DNA of 64,000 nt, from contig OZ253505.1 of assembly GCA_965262255.1 (NCBI GenBank), positions 124,001 through 188,000 of the forward strand. The letters are read 5' to 3'. Each line of letters starts with the position of its first letter. The stretch's first letter is position 1. This DNA is from JANQQC01 sp965262255. GTDB lineage: Bacteria > Pseudomonadota > Alphaproteobacteria > Caulobacterales > Hyphomonadaceae. Below, piece after piece: positions 36,959 to 46,345 of the stretch. Position numbers and translations under genes: made by a program. The notes beneath the pieces were generated by a model. It was not told where the DNA came from. It worked only from the letters and a program-made list of their open reading frames with translations, and ran no database searches.

Positions 36959-39877
36959 TTAGAAGACTTGCTGAACATTTGAAGGGTTTGTCGTTTTGCC
37001 TCCATGAACTGATGGTTCACTACACCATTTTCTTCTAAGAAGGTCTAGCCCTGCAAGTACACTTTCCGACAAACCGAGCAAATCTAATAAGACTGATTTA
37101 TCGAGATCTTGTCGGACTTGGTCTCGATAGGCTTCATTTGCCGGTAGCAAGTCTTCATGCGAAAATTTATCAAATATGCTGTCAGCTATCGCAAATTGGT
37201 CTGACGAGAACTGCTGCACATCTATCGTTATATATGAACAAAGTTTAGAGATTGAAAGCAAAGACCTACCCGGCTGTTGCCTTGAACCTAACCACCAAAA
37301 AGTCATTAAACCCAACGTCGTATTAGCCCAAAGAACAAGTGGAACTTCATATCGCTCCTCATTACAAATAAACCCCGACCACGCTTGACCTCCTATTGCG
37401 ACTGTAGAAGTTAAACAGGCAGCCAGCGGTTGCGAAGAAAGTCTAAAATTCTCATTAAAACATAGCCGACGTCCAAATTTTTTCCATATTTTTGTGGCTT
37501 CTCTTAATCTGTTATTTCTTACCTGACCTTGCTTGTCAGGATTCACAATTAGTTTTGTTTCGTTCTTTGCGTTATGCGCCCATAGAATTGGGAAACTTGG
37601 AACATCTTTATGGTCATAGTCTATAATTTCAAATGGCCCCCTAGTTTCATTATTCGCACCTTTTTCCCTACCATGAATATCTCGATAATAAATTCCGCGT
37701 TCGCCTAAACAACCCAGCGTAGTTACAGGTAGATCTATACTCTTATTCGAAGTTGGCGGCAAAAATTTACCATTTTCTAACTCGACCATCACTTCTGCAA
37801 GTTCAACATTCCTTATTGCGAAAGATCCGTTAAACCCCATATTACTTTTGAAAAATGAACCAAGGCGTTGATTTTCGCCTACGTGAATTATTCCCATTCG
37901 ATCAGCACTACCAATTTTTCCAATTTCTTTTGCAAGCTCATGAGCTTCCATTATCGAACTTGGCCGTCTTTCCAAGTTAACATATAAGACTGGGCGACAG
38001 TCGCTTGCAGGTGGTTTTTTGTTCGCGATTATTAGCACTTCCGAAATCGATGTGTCTGCAGAAAACGCTGTCTCTCCTGACCCACTGGCGGCAATACTAA
38101 CAATGCACACATTAGAATACTGTGTTTCAAAGAGTTCACGGGCAGCTGCCCAAGATTCGCCCGACGCAAAGGTCGCAGGCAAAACCAAAGCAATAATTCC
38201 ATTATCCTTAACTTTCTCATTTGCTAAATCAATAAAATTGGATGCAAGCCCGGCATTTCCATGTCCGACCATACCTGGACGCTTTATTTTTTTAAGTTTT
38301 TTCGACATTTGGCGTCTCTCATCTTCCTGAGTCGAAAATCCAGCAAACGAAGGAATCGGAACTCCACGAGATTTCCCTTCTGAAGTAGTAGGTCTCGTAA
38401 ATGGTGGATTCATGATGACAATATCAAACGACTGATGAGGCAGGCAAACTTGGCTACTAGTTTCAGTAGAATTCCCTTTTATCTGGCGTACTCCCGTGTT
38501 GAATATCGGGAATACTTCGACATCTGCAATAAGGTCAAGCGCTCCAATAGATATCGGCTGTCCTGACAAGTCATCTCTTTCCCCATAAGGCAACGTTATG
38601 ATTTGAGTGTTTTTGAAAGGAAGCGAAGGATGTGCACTTGAAACTATTGCTGCAGTTAAATGGGTTGCCGCTGGCATAATGTCACTTCCGACTAACGATT
38701 GCTCCATCATCTGAGCATGGATTTCTTCGTCATTTCCTCCGGTTCTTCTGTATCGGGTAGAAATTGTTCCATATGTTGCATTCAGCAATGCACCAGTTCC
38801 ACAGGCAAAATCAGCTATTCTAAGATTGGTGATCTGCGATTCGTCACTCCAGTCTACGTTCAACCGATCTATTGCTAACTCAGCCAGTAGAGTTGCGGAA
38901 CTCGGTAAGGTATAGAATGTTGCTAGAAATTTTCGATCCGTGATTAGTCTCTGAAACATTCTACCGCTTAGATCATGCTGACTAGTTGCACCAACTGTCA
39001 CTAAATCTGAAGACGCTCTCGTTAATCTTTCCAACACACCTACAGCTACATCTTCTGGAATTTCTACCAAAATTTCTCTGGCGATCTTGAAAATTGGCCA
39101 ATAATTGATGTCAGATAGAATGTGTTCCCAAACTTCTAATACTCTGTACCGTGAAAACTTACCAAAACTGTTCTTAATTTCGGAAACATTTGGTAACGTA
39201 TAGGTACTAGCGATTGTCGAATGAAAGTATACAGCGTTGACCAATATAGCCATCGCCATTCTTAGCGTTTGTTCATTGTTTTTTTGTTTTAATTTCTCCG
39301 CAATTTCTTCCATTACTAGCGGACGATTATAACATTCATGAACCAAAAGGTTTGCCGACTGACTAATCGCCTCCTCTAGTATCTCCATACCCTTCGCGAT
39401 CACGCTTTCTGATAAAGCGGAATGTTCTATGAAACTCGCAAGGTCGTTCACTCCGCCGGAGATCCATCCTGTGTTTGGCCATCGTTCATGGTGATTGGAT
39501 TCACCTTGGTCAATAAGAACACAAAATCTAAACTCACTTTGTTCAATTGCCGAGTACAATTTGTCTTGTGATACTGTAGTCAAATGTTCAGGGAGAATCA
39601 TCGCAATGGCTTGCTCGATCTTTCTTCCGACTGACGTCAATGTTTTCCTCAATCTCGATATCGCATCTTTTTCAACAGTTCTAGCAGGTTCAATTTCCGT
39701 TTCAATAATTACAGGTGATTCGCCGGGATGCGGAATCACAATATCAGGACGCATTCCCGCCCCTTCTTTAAACATGCCAATTCTTTCAGAGAACAGTTTC
39801 TCCTTCCATCTCGGATGTTTTGAACGCAAGACGTCTCCAAGTACATCATTTATGGTTTGTTCTGTATTCTTAGCCAT
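36959..39877 (-). CDS. Methyltransferase/nuclease-like single-polypeptide restriction enzyme, array copy 1
   Basis: 972 residues. Near the N-terminus, MRPDIVIPHPG then VIIETEIEPARTVE (Asp45, Glu59, Glu61) looks like a nuclease-fold core, though the usual Lys of PD-(D/E)xK is Glu in all three copies. The middle has SGRMFQRLITDRKFLATFYT and adenine-methyltransferase motif I ADFACGTGALL (residues 355-365), then motif IV IVIMNPPFTRP (487-497). The C-terminal half, with FPILWAHNAKNETKL and LLGLSESVLAGLDLLRRKWC, probably contains the DNA-recognition region. Together this resembles type IIG-like enzymes. Up to about residue 478 it is nearly identical to copy 2; beyond that they differ strongly. No separate specificity subunit or endonuclease adjoins. 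Confidence 0.75.
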   Translation of the reverse strand: MAKNTEQTINDVLGDVLRSKHPRWKEKLFSERIGMFKEGAGMRPDIVIPHPGESPVIIETEIEPARTVEKDAISRLRKTLTSVGRKIEQAIAMILPEHLTTVSQDKLYSAIEQSEFRFCVLIDQGESNHHERWPNTGWISGGVNDLASFIEHSALSESVIAKGMEILEEAISQSANLLVHECYNRPLVMEEIAEKLKQKNNEQTLRMAMAILVNAVYFHSTIASTYTLPNVSEIKNSFGKFSRYRVLEVWEHILSDINYWPIFKIAREILVEIPEDVAVGVLERLTRASSDLVTVGATSQHDLSGRMFQRLITDRKFLATFYTLPSSATLLAELAIDRLNVDWSDESQITNLRIADFACGTGALLNATYGTISTRYRRTGGNDEEIHAQMMEQSLVGSDIMPAATHLTAAIVSSAHPSLPFKNTQIITLPYGERDDLSGQPISIGALDLIADVEVFPIFNTGVRQIKGNSTETSSQVCLPHQSFDIVIMNPPFTRPTTSEGKSRGVPIPSFAGFSTQEDERRQMSKKLKKIKRPGMVGHGNAGLASNFIDLANEKVKDNGIIALVLPATFASGESWAAARELFETQYSNVCIVSIAASGSGETAFSADTSISEVLIIANKKPPASDCRPVLYVNLERRPSSIMEAHELAKEIGKIGSADRMGIIHVGENQRLGSFFKSNMGFNGSFAIRNVELAEVMVELENGKFLPPTSNKSIDLPVTTLGCLGERGIYYRDIHGREKGANNETRGPFEIIDYDHKDVPSFPILWAHNAKNETKLIVNPDKQGQVRNNRLREATKIWKKFGRRLCFNENFRLSSQPLAACLTSTVAIGGQAWSGFICNEERYEVPLVLWANTTLGLMTFWWLGSRQQPGRSLLSISKLCSYITIDVQQFSSDQFAIADSIFDKFSHEDLLPANEAYRDQVRQDLDKSVLLDLLGLSESVLAGLDLLRRKWCSEPSVHGGKTTNPSNVQQVF

Positions 39878-39895
39878 TGAGCTAGTCCATTAAGT

Positions 39896-39907
39896 TTACA
39901 ATTGTAA
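39896..39907. promoter_or_regulatory. Palindrome TTACAATTGTAA upstream of array copy 1
   Basis: Perfect 12-base palindrome ending 19 bases upstream of the start codon of array copy 1. The same palindrome is at the same place before copy 2 (43073-43084) but is absent before copy 3. It could be an operator or simply part of the duplicated leader. Confidence 0.4.
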
Positions 39908-39932
39908 CAATTTAGTCTCGAAATGTGTCAGG

Positions 39933-40025
39933 AACCAATAGTTTTTGCTCTTATATCAGCAACTCCCTGCATCATACCAACAACTCCGTCTCTAACGTAT
40001 CGAAGTCCTCTATGCCGACCACTTT
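39933..40025 (-). repeat. glnE 3'-end remnant, spacer 1
   Basis: 93 bases corresponding to the last codons of glnE (46349-46441) at about 85-90% identity, including the end codons AKTIGS then TGA in place of AKIIG then TAG. Shows that copies 1 and 2 of the array were produced by tandem duplication of a unit whose upstream boundary lay within the glnE 3' end. Followed at 40090-40109 by a palindrome (CCCGAACAC facing GTGTTTGGG) without a T tract. Confidence 0.85.
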
Positions 40026-40135
40026 GAATTTTATGGAATTGCGACATGATTGTATATAATGAGTTAGCAGTTACATACGACTATACTGTCCCGAACACAA
40101 GTGTTTGGGGAGGTTCAACGCTTTATCTAAAGAGA

Positions 40136-43054
40136 TTACAGCTGATACTGAGTGTTTGAAGGACTAGTTTTTTTTCCACCGTGTACTGAGGGTTCGTTAC
40201 ACCATTTCCTTCTAAGCAGGTCAAGCCCATCTAGGATACTTTCAGGTAATCCAAGCATTTCAACCAGAACCGCCTTATCCAAATTTATCCTGACCTCATC
40301 TCTGTATGCCTCATTTGCAGGTAACAGATTCTCTACCGAAAACCGCTCAAAAATTCTATTTGCGTTTGAAAATTGTTCTGAGGTTAGCCGACGCACATCA
40401 AACGTTAAAAGTGAGCATAATTTCGTAATTGAAACCATCGAACGCCCGGGTTGTTGTCTAGAACCTATCCACCAAAAAGAGATTAACCCTAAGGTTGAAT
40501 TTGCCCAAAGAGCCAATGGAATCTCATATTGTTCGTCAAAGCAGATAAATCCCGACCACGCTCTACCTCCAATTGCCTTTACCGATGCAATACATGCTGC
40601 AAGTGGCTGAGAGGAAAATCCAAAATCTTCATTAAAACAAAGTCTCCGTCCGTACTTTTTCCAAATCTCATTTGCTTCTTTTAATCTGTTACTTCGCACA
40701 ATTCCATGCTTGTCCGGGTTCACAATTAGCTTTGTTTCTTTCTTTGCGTTATGAGCCCAAAGTATTGGAAATCGAGGAACATCTTTTAGTTCATAATTTT
40801 CGAGTTCAAATGGACCTCTAGGAGTGTTTTTTGAACTTTTCTCCAGTCCATGTATATCTCGGTAGTATATTCCGCGATCACCCAAGCATCCCAATGTAAC
40901 GGTGGGAATACTAAATTTCTCGTTGGATCGTGGTAACAAAAACTGACCGTTTTCTAACCCTATCATCAAGTCTGCTAGCTCAATGTTCTTTACAGCGAAA
41001 GATCCGTTGAATCCCCTATTGCTCTTAACGAATGTCCCAAGTTTTTGACTCTTTCCTGCACGCAATACGCCAAATTGATCTGACCTGCTAATCTTCCTTA
41101 TTTCTTTAGTGAGTTCGTAAGCTTCTATGATTGATTTTGGACGGTGCTCCAAATTGATGTAAATAATCGGATTAGTCTTGCCATTGGGAACCTTTCTCTT
41201 AGCAATAATCAAAACTTCTGAAATTGAAGTGTCGGCCGAAAAAGATGTCTTCCCTAGTCCGCTCGCCGCAATACTTACTACCATCACATCTGAATATTGA
41301 GTTTCGAAGAGCTTTCGCGCTTCTGACCAAGACTCACCTGACGCAAAAGTCGTTGGCAAAATGAGAGCAACTATTCCATTTTCCTTAACCTTTTTATTTG
41401 CTAAATCTATAAAATTCGATGCTAGCCCCGCATTTCCATTTCCGACCATGTTCTTTTGTTTAACCTTAGAAAGTTTCTTGGACATCAGCCGTCGTTCATC
41501 TTCCTTGGTAGAAAATCCAGCAAAAGAAGGAATTGGAACGCCACGAGATTTTCCTTCAGAATTTGTCGGACGAGTAAAGGGGGGATTCATGATTACAATA
41601 TCAAACGATTTATGAGGCAAGCTGACTTGGCTACTAGTTTCAGTAGAATTTCCTTTTATCTGGCGTACTCCCGTGTTGAATATCGGGAATACTTCGACAT
41701 CTGCAATAAGGTCAAGCGCCCCAATAGATATCGGCTGTCCTGACAAGTCATCTCTTTCCCCATAAGGCAACGTTATGATTTGAGTGTTTTTGAAAGGAAG
41801 CGAAGGATGTGCACTTGAAACTATTGCTGCAGTTAAATGGGTTGCCGCTGGCATAATGTCACTACCGACTAACGATTGCTCCATCATCTGAGCATGGATT
41901 TCTTCGTCATTTCCTCCGGTTCTTCTGTATCGGGTAGCAATTGTTCCATATGTTGCACTCAGCAATGCACCAGTTCCACAGGCAAAATCAGCTATTCTAA
42001 GGTTGGTGATCTGCGATTCGTCACTCCAGTCTACGTTCAACCGATCTATTGCTAACTCAGCCAGTAAAGTTGCGGAACTCGGTAAGGTATAGAATGTTGC
42101 TAAAAATTTTCGATCCGTGATTAGTCTCTGAAACATTCTACCGCTTAGATCATGCTGACTAGTTGCACCAACTGTCACTAAATCTGAAGACGCTCTCGTT
42201 AATCTTTCCAACACACCTACAGCTACATCTTCTGGAATTTCTACCAAAATTTCTCTTGCGATCTTGAAAATTGGCCAATAATTGATGTCAGATAGAATGT
42301 GTTCCCAAACTTCTAACACTCTGTACCGTGAAAATTTACCAAAACTGTTCTTAATTTCGGAAACATTTGGTAACTTATAGGTACTAGCGATTGTCGAATG
42401 AAAGTATACAGCGTTGACCAATATAGCCATCGCCATTCTTAGCGTTTGTTCATTGTTTTTTTGTTTTAATTTCTCCGCAATTTCTTCCATTACTAGCGGA
42501 CGATTATAACATTCATGAACCAAAAGGTTTGCCGACTGACTAATCGCCTCCTCTAGTATCTCCATACCCTTCGCGATCACGCTTTCTGATAAAGCGGAAT
42601 GTTCTATGAAACTCGCAAGGTCGTTCACTCCGCCGGAGATCCATCCTGTGTTTGGCCATCGTTCATGGTGATTGGATTCACCTTGGTCAATAAGAACACA
42701 AAATCTAAACTCACTTTGTTCAATTGCCGAGTACAATTTGTCTTGTGATACTGTAGTCAAATCTTCAGGAAGGATCATCGCAATGGCTTGCTCGATCTTT
42801 CTTCCGTCTGAAGTCAGTGTTTTCCTCAATCTCGATATCGCATCTTTTTCAACAGTTCTAGCAGGTTCGATTTCCGTTTCAATGATTACAGGTAATCCGC
42901 CGGGATGCAAAATCACAATATCAGGACGCATTCCCGCCCCTTCTTTAAACATCCCAATTCTTTCAGAGAACAGTTTCTCCTTCCATCTCGGATGTTTTGA
43001 ACGCAAGACGTCTCCAAGTACATCATTTATGGTTTGTTCTGTATTCTTAGCCAT
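40136..43054 (-). CDS. Methyltransferase/nuclease-like single-polypeptide restriction enzyme, array copy 2
   Basis: 972 residues. Residues 1 to about 478 are nearly identical to copy 1 (PDIVILHPGG, ETEIEPARTVE, ADFACGTGALLSATYG), then sequence diverges just before motif IV (IVIMNPPFTRPTNSEGKS) and stays at perhaps 65% to the end, where it reads DLLRRKWCNEPSVHGGKKTS. Target recognition regions in such enzymes lie after the methyltransferase motifs, so the two proteins likely share catalysis and differ in DNA specificity. It is preceded by the TTACAATTGTAA palindrome and a glnE-derived spacer, as for copy 1. Confidence 0.75.
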   Translation of the reverse strand: MAKNTEQTINDVLGDVLRSKHPRWKEKLFSERIGMFKEGAGMRPDIVILHPGGLPVIIETEIEPARTVEKDAISRLRKTLTSDGRKIEQAIAMILPEDLTTVSQDKLYSAIEQSEFRFCVLIDQGESNHHERWPNTGWISGGVNDLASFIEHSALSESVIAKGMEILEEAISQSANLLVHECYNRPLVMEEIAEKLKQKNNEQTLRMAMAILVNAVYFHSTIASTYKLPNVSEIKNSFGKFSRYRVLEVWEHILSDINYWPIFKIAREILVEIPEDVAVGVLERLTRASSDLVTVGATSQHDLSGRMFQRLITDRKFLATFYTLPSSATLLAELAIDRLNVDWSDESQITNLRIADFACGTGALLSATYGTIATRYRRTGGNDEEIHAQMMEQSLVGSDIMPAATHLTAAIVSSAHPSLPFKNTQIITLPYGERDDLSGQPISIGALDLIADVEVFPIFNTGVRQIKGNSTETSSQVSLPHKSFDIVIMNPPFTRPTNSEGKSRGVPIPSFAGFSTKEDERRLMSKKLSKVKQKNMVGNGNAGLASNFIDLANKKVKENGIVALILPTTFASGESWSEARKLFETQYSDVMVVSIAASGLGKTSFSADTSISEVLIIAKRKVPNGKTNPIIYINLEHRPKSIIEAYELTKEIRKISRSDQFGVLRAGKSQKLGTFVKSNRGFNGSFAVKNIELADLMIGLENGQFLLPRSNEKFSIPTVTLGCLGDRGIYYRDIHGLEKSSKNTPRGPFELENYELKDVPRFPILWAHNAKKETKLIVNPDKHGIVRSNRLKEANEIWKKYGRRLCFNEDFGFSSQPLAACIASVKAIGGRAWSGFICFDEQYEIPLALWANSTLGLISFWWIGSRQQPGRSMVSITKLCSLLTFDVRRLTSEQFSNANRIFERFSVENLLPANEAYRDEVRINLDKAVLVEMLGLPESILDGLDLLRRKWCNEPSVHGGKKTSPSNTQYQL

Positions 43055-43072
43055 TGAGCTAGTCCATTGAAT

Positions 43073-43084
43073 TTACAATTGTAA
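43073..43084. promoter_or_regulatory. Palindrome TTACAATTGTAA upstream of array copy 2
   Basis: Same sequence and distance to the start codon as before copy 1 (39896-39907). Confidence 0.4.
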
Positions 43085-43109
43085 CAATTTAGTCTCGAAA
43101 TGTTTCAGG

Positions 43110-43202
43110 AACCAATAGTTTTTGCTCTAATATCAGCAACTCTCTGCATCATACCAACAACTCCGTCTGTAACGTATCGAAATCCTCTATGCCGACCATT
43201 TT
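43110..43202 (-). repeat. glnE 3'-end remnant, spacer 2
   Basis: Second 93-base copy of the glnE 3' end, between array copies 2 and 3, about 95% identical to spacer 1. A palindrome CCCCGAACACATGTGTTTGG (with the GG completing it) follows at 43266-43287, matching the one in spacer 1. Confidence 0.85.
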
Positions 43203-43312
43203 GAATTTTATGGATTTGCGACATGATAGTATATAATGAGTCAGCAGTTACATACAACTGTACTGCCCCGAACACATGTGTTTGGGGAGGTTTAAAGCTT
43301 TATCTAAAGAGA

Positions 43313-46234
43313 TTACAGCTGATACTGAGTGTTTGCAGGACAAGTTTTTTTTCCTCCGTGTACTGAGGGTTCATTACACCATTTCAATCTAATGAGGTTT
43401 AACGATTCTAATACATTTTCCGGTAAGCCTAGAATCTCAACAAACAAAAAACGATCAATACTAATCCTCACTTGATCTCGGTATGCCTCATTTGCGGGAA
43501 GTAGATCCAAAGTCGAAATTTCATCAAAAAATACGTTCATTCTTTCAATCTGTTTGTTACTTAATACTCTAACATCTAAAACAGGAAAGTCCGGAAACTT
43601 ATTTGGCGATAATCTAGCTCGTCCCAACTGTTGTCGTGAACCATTCCACCAGAATGTCATAAGACCTATGGTTGTATTAGCCCATAATACTATTGGAACG
43701 TCATAGCAATTGTCGTGACTTTTTATTCCAGTCCAAGCTAACCCCGCTAATGAAGGTATCGAAATACGACATGCCGCTAAGGGCTGAGACCCTAGTCCAA
43801 AATCATTATTGAAACACAAGACACTTTGATACTTTTCCCAAATTCTAGTTGCCCTGTCTTCCTGTCCTGCTCGGATAACTCCCTTTCGGTCCGGGTCAAC
43901 GATCAGTTTTGTTTCACGTTTTGCGTCGTGCGCCCATAAAATAGGAAACGACGAATACTCATCGGCAGATTTTTCCTCAACTTCAAATGGTCCGCGAGGA
44001 GTATTATCTTTACTAATCTCCGGACCGTAAATATCTCTATAATATATTCCCCGATCGGCTATGGTCTTTAGTTTAGTTACCGGTATATTGTAAACTGTAC
44101 TAATTCTCGGAAACTTTAACTCGCCATTTTTAACTCCTATCGCCGTTGCTACTAAATCAGTATCTAATATACCGTTCGCTCCGATAATCCCATCGGTACT
44201 ATTAATAAAACGGCCCATACTTATGCCTGATCCTATTTGAACAGACCCACTCTGTTCTTTACCTATAGATCGCGCAATCGATTTAGCAACGACAACTGCC
44301 TCCAAAATTGTTTCAGGTCGATTTCTTAGGTTCACGTACATTACATTCTTATCAACTTTTGATTTTTTTGTTCTCCGCGTAGCAAGAATTAGTATCTCGT
44401 TTATTGAAGTGTCGGCTGAAAAAGCCGTCTTTTTAGCTGCGCTGTTTGCAATACTTACGATAATAATATCAGAAAAACACGATTCGAAAGCCTTTCTGGC
44501 GGCTGACCATGAGTCCCCCGAAACAAATGTCGCAGGTAAAACAAGTGCTATAATCCCACCTTCTTTGACTTTTATCTTTGCTAAATCAATAAAATTAGAA
44601 GCCAAGCCCGCATTCCCATGCCCGGCCATATCTGGTCTCCTCATTTTTTTAAGTTTCTTCGACATCAGATGTCGTTCTTCTATCTTTGTCGAGAAACCAG
44701 CAAAAGAGGGAATAGGAACACCAGCAGAACCCGCTTCCGAGTTAGTTGGCCTTGTAAATGGCGGATTCATTATCACAAGGTCGAAAAACGCATGAGGTAA
44801 ACTAATGTTGTTTTTAACTTCTTGTTTATCTCCACGAATTCGTTCGACACCAGTCTTAAAAAGAGGAAACACCTCCACGTCTTCAATTAAATCTAAAGCA
44901 CCAATAGAGATCGGCTGACCTGATGCGTCACTCCGCTTACCATAAGGTAGGGTAATGATCTGAGTGTTCTTGAATGGTAGTTCAGGATGAGCGCTTGAGA
45001 TTATTGAAGCCGTCAGATGAGTTGCAGCTGGCATGATGTCGCACCCAACTAGCGTGTTCTCCAGTATTTGCGCGTGCATTTTGGAGTCGTCTCCTCCACA
45101 ACGACGATGTCTTGATGAAATTGCCGAATACGCTGCATTTAACAATGCCCCTGTTCCACAAGCAAAATCAGCAATTTTCAATTTAGTTATTTCTTTATCA
45201 CTACTCCAGTTTAATTTCAACCTGCATACGGCAAGTTCTGCCAGCAATGCTGCAGAACTAGGCAATGTATAGTACGTTGCTAGAAACTTTCTATCGGTTA
45301 TTAATCTTTGAAACATACGACCACTTAAATCGTGCTGAGACGTTGCACCAATACTTATTAGTTGATTAGTTATTTCCATTAGCTTATCAATTACAAAGAC
45401 CGATTCCTCTATCCTAATTGGTTCGAAAATTTCTGTTGCAATTTTGAATATTGGCCAGTAGTTTACGTTATTCAAAATATGTCGCCATTCATCGAGAATC
45501 GCTGATTTAGTTAAAATGCTATACTTATCTTTTAACTCCTCAAACGTTTTGATCTTTTGTGTTCCTGCTATAGATGCATGAAATGTGAATGCGTTCGCCA
45601 AAATCGCTATAGCCATTCTAGACGTTTGAACTCCGTCTTTTTGGTTTAGCTTCTTCGCAATTTTTTCTAACATATCGCCAGAAAACTTTTGGTTTCTACG
45701 CAAATGATAGGCAGCTTGGCTTATACCTTTTTCTAGTATCTCCATTCCAAGTGCCATTCGACTTTCGGATAGACCAGTGTACTCTATACAAGCCGCTAAT
45801 TCATCAATATCTCCACTAATCCACCCCTTTTTCGGCCATCTTGTGTTTTTGTAAACATTACTCTTTTCATAGTGTACGCAATAGCGAAATTCAGCATTCA
45901 AAATTGCTTCATTTAAATTATTTTGCCCTATTGTTGTCAGGTATCGAGGGAAGCAAACTGAAATTGATTGTTCTATTCTATTTCCTCCTTCTTTGAGAGA
46001 TTTACCTAAACGAGAACGGGCATCTACTTCGACTGTCCGAGCAGGGTCGATCTCTGTTTCAATAACTACAGGTAGTCCATTTGGATGAAGTACAACAATA
46101 TCCGGACGTAAGCCGGCACTTTCAGAGAGTACTCCTGATTTTTCCGATGTTAGATCGTATCTCCAACGCGGATGTTTATCCCGAAGTACCTCACTGAGGA
46201 TGTGATTCAGATGCTGTTCCGAGTTACTCGCCAT
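43313..46234 (-). CDS. Methyltransferase/nuclease-like single-polypeptide restriction enzyme, array copy 3
   Basis: 973 residues, colinear with copies 1 and 2 but diverged throughout (LRPDIVVLHPNGLPV and IETEIDPARTVEVDARSRLG, then IADFACGTGALLNAAY, then LVIMNPPFTRPTNSEAGSAG). It is the copy next to genuine glnE and lacks the palindrome upstream, so it may be the oldest resident. The last ~25 residues again match copy 2 (KKTCPANTQYQL against KKTSPSNTQYQL), and the DNA downstream of both genes is alike, a further sign of unequal recombination. Same expected activity, different specificity. Confidence 0.75.
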   Translation of the reverse strand: MASNSEQHLNHILSEVLRDKHPRWRYDLTSEKSGVLSESAGLRPDIVVLHPNGLPVVIETEIDPARTVEVDARSRLGKSLKEGGNRIEQSISVCFPRYLTTIGQNNLNEAILNAEFRYCVHYEKSNVYKNTRWPKKGWISGDIDELAACIEYTGLSESRMALGMEILEKGISQAAYHLRRNQKFSGDMLEKIAKKLNQKDGVQTSRMAIAILANAFTFHASIAGTQKIKTFEELKDKYSILTKSAILDEWRHILNNVNYWPIFKIATEIFEPIRIEESVFVIDKLMEITNQLISIGATSQHDLSGRMFQRLITDRKFLATYYTLPSSAALLAELAVCRLKLNWSSDKEITKLKIADFACGTGALLNAAYSAISSRHRRCGGDDSKMHAQILENTLVGCDIMPAATHLTASIISSAHPELPFKNTQIITLPYGKRSDASGQPISIGALDLIEDVEVFPLFKTGVERIRGDKQEVKNNISLPHAFFDLVIMNPPFTRPTNSEAGSAGVPIPSFAGFSTKIEERHLMSKKLKKMRRPDMAGHGNAGLASNFIDLAKIKVKEGGIIALVLPATFVSGDSWSAARKAFESCFSDIIIVSIANSAAKKTAFSADTSINEILILATRRTKKSKVDKNVMYVNLRNRPETILEAVVVAKSIARSIGKEQSGSVQIGSGISMGRFINSTDGIIGANGILDTDLVATAIGVKNGELKFPRISTVYNIPVTKLKTIADRGIYYRDIYGPEISKDNTPRGPFEVEEKSADEYSSFPILWAHDAKRETKLIVDPDRKGVIRAGQEDRATRIWEKYQSVLCFNNDFGLGSQPLAACRISIPSLAGLAWTGIKSHDNCYDVPIVLWANTTIGLMTFWWNGSRQQLGRARLSPNKFPDFPVLDVRVLSNKQIERMNVFFDEISTLDLLPANEAYRDQVRISIDRFLFVEILGLPENVLESLNLIRLKWCNEPSVHGGKKTCPANTQYQL

Positions 46235-46345
46235 AATTTATTTCTATTAGGTTCAAGTTCGCTAAGTTAGTAACTACCTTCGATAAATGGATGCATTGCA
46301 TTATAAAAAATAAAGTTTGAAATTAATTTTATTACAATATTGAAT

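Noticed and set aside
40090..40109. Palindromes CCCGAACAC/GTGTTTGGG after array copies 2 and 3 as intrinsic terminators
   Set aside because: Loop is very short and no T tract follows on the minus strand; they may simply be duplicated sequence, so no terminator was called.
39495..43070. 132-codon frames antisense to the 5' ends of array copies 1 and 2
   Set aside because: They are repeated only because the overlapping genes are repeated; Ser/Ile-rich composition is typical of antisense shadows.
36959..46234. The array spacers as a possible CRISPR-like repeat structure
   Set aside because: There are only two spacers of about 260 bases, largely explained by glnE remnants and duplicated leader sequence.
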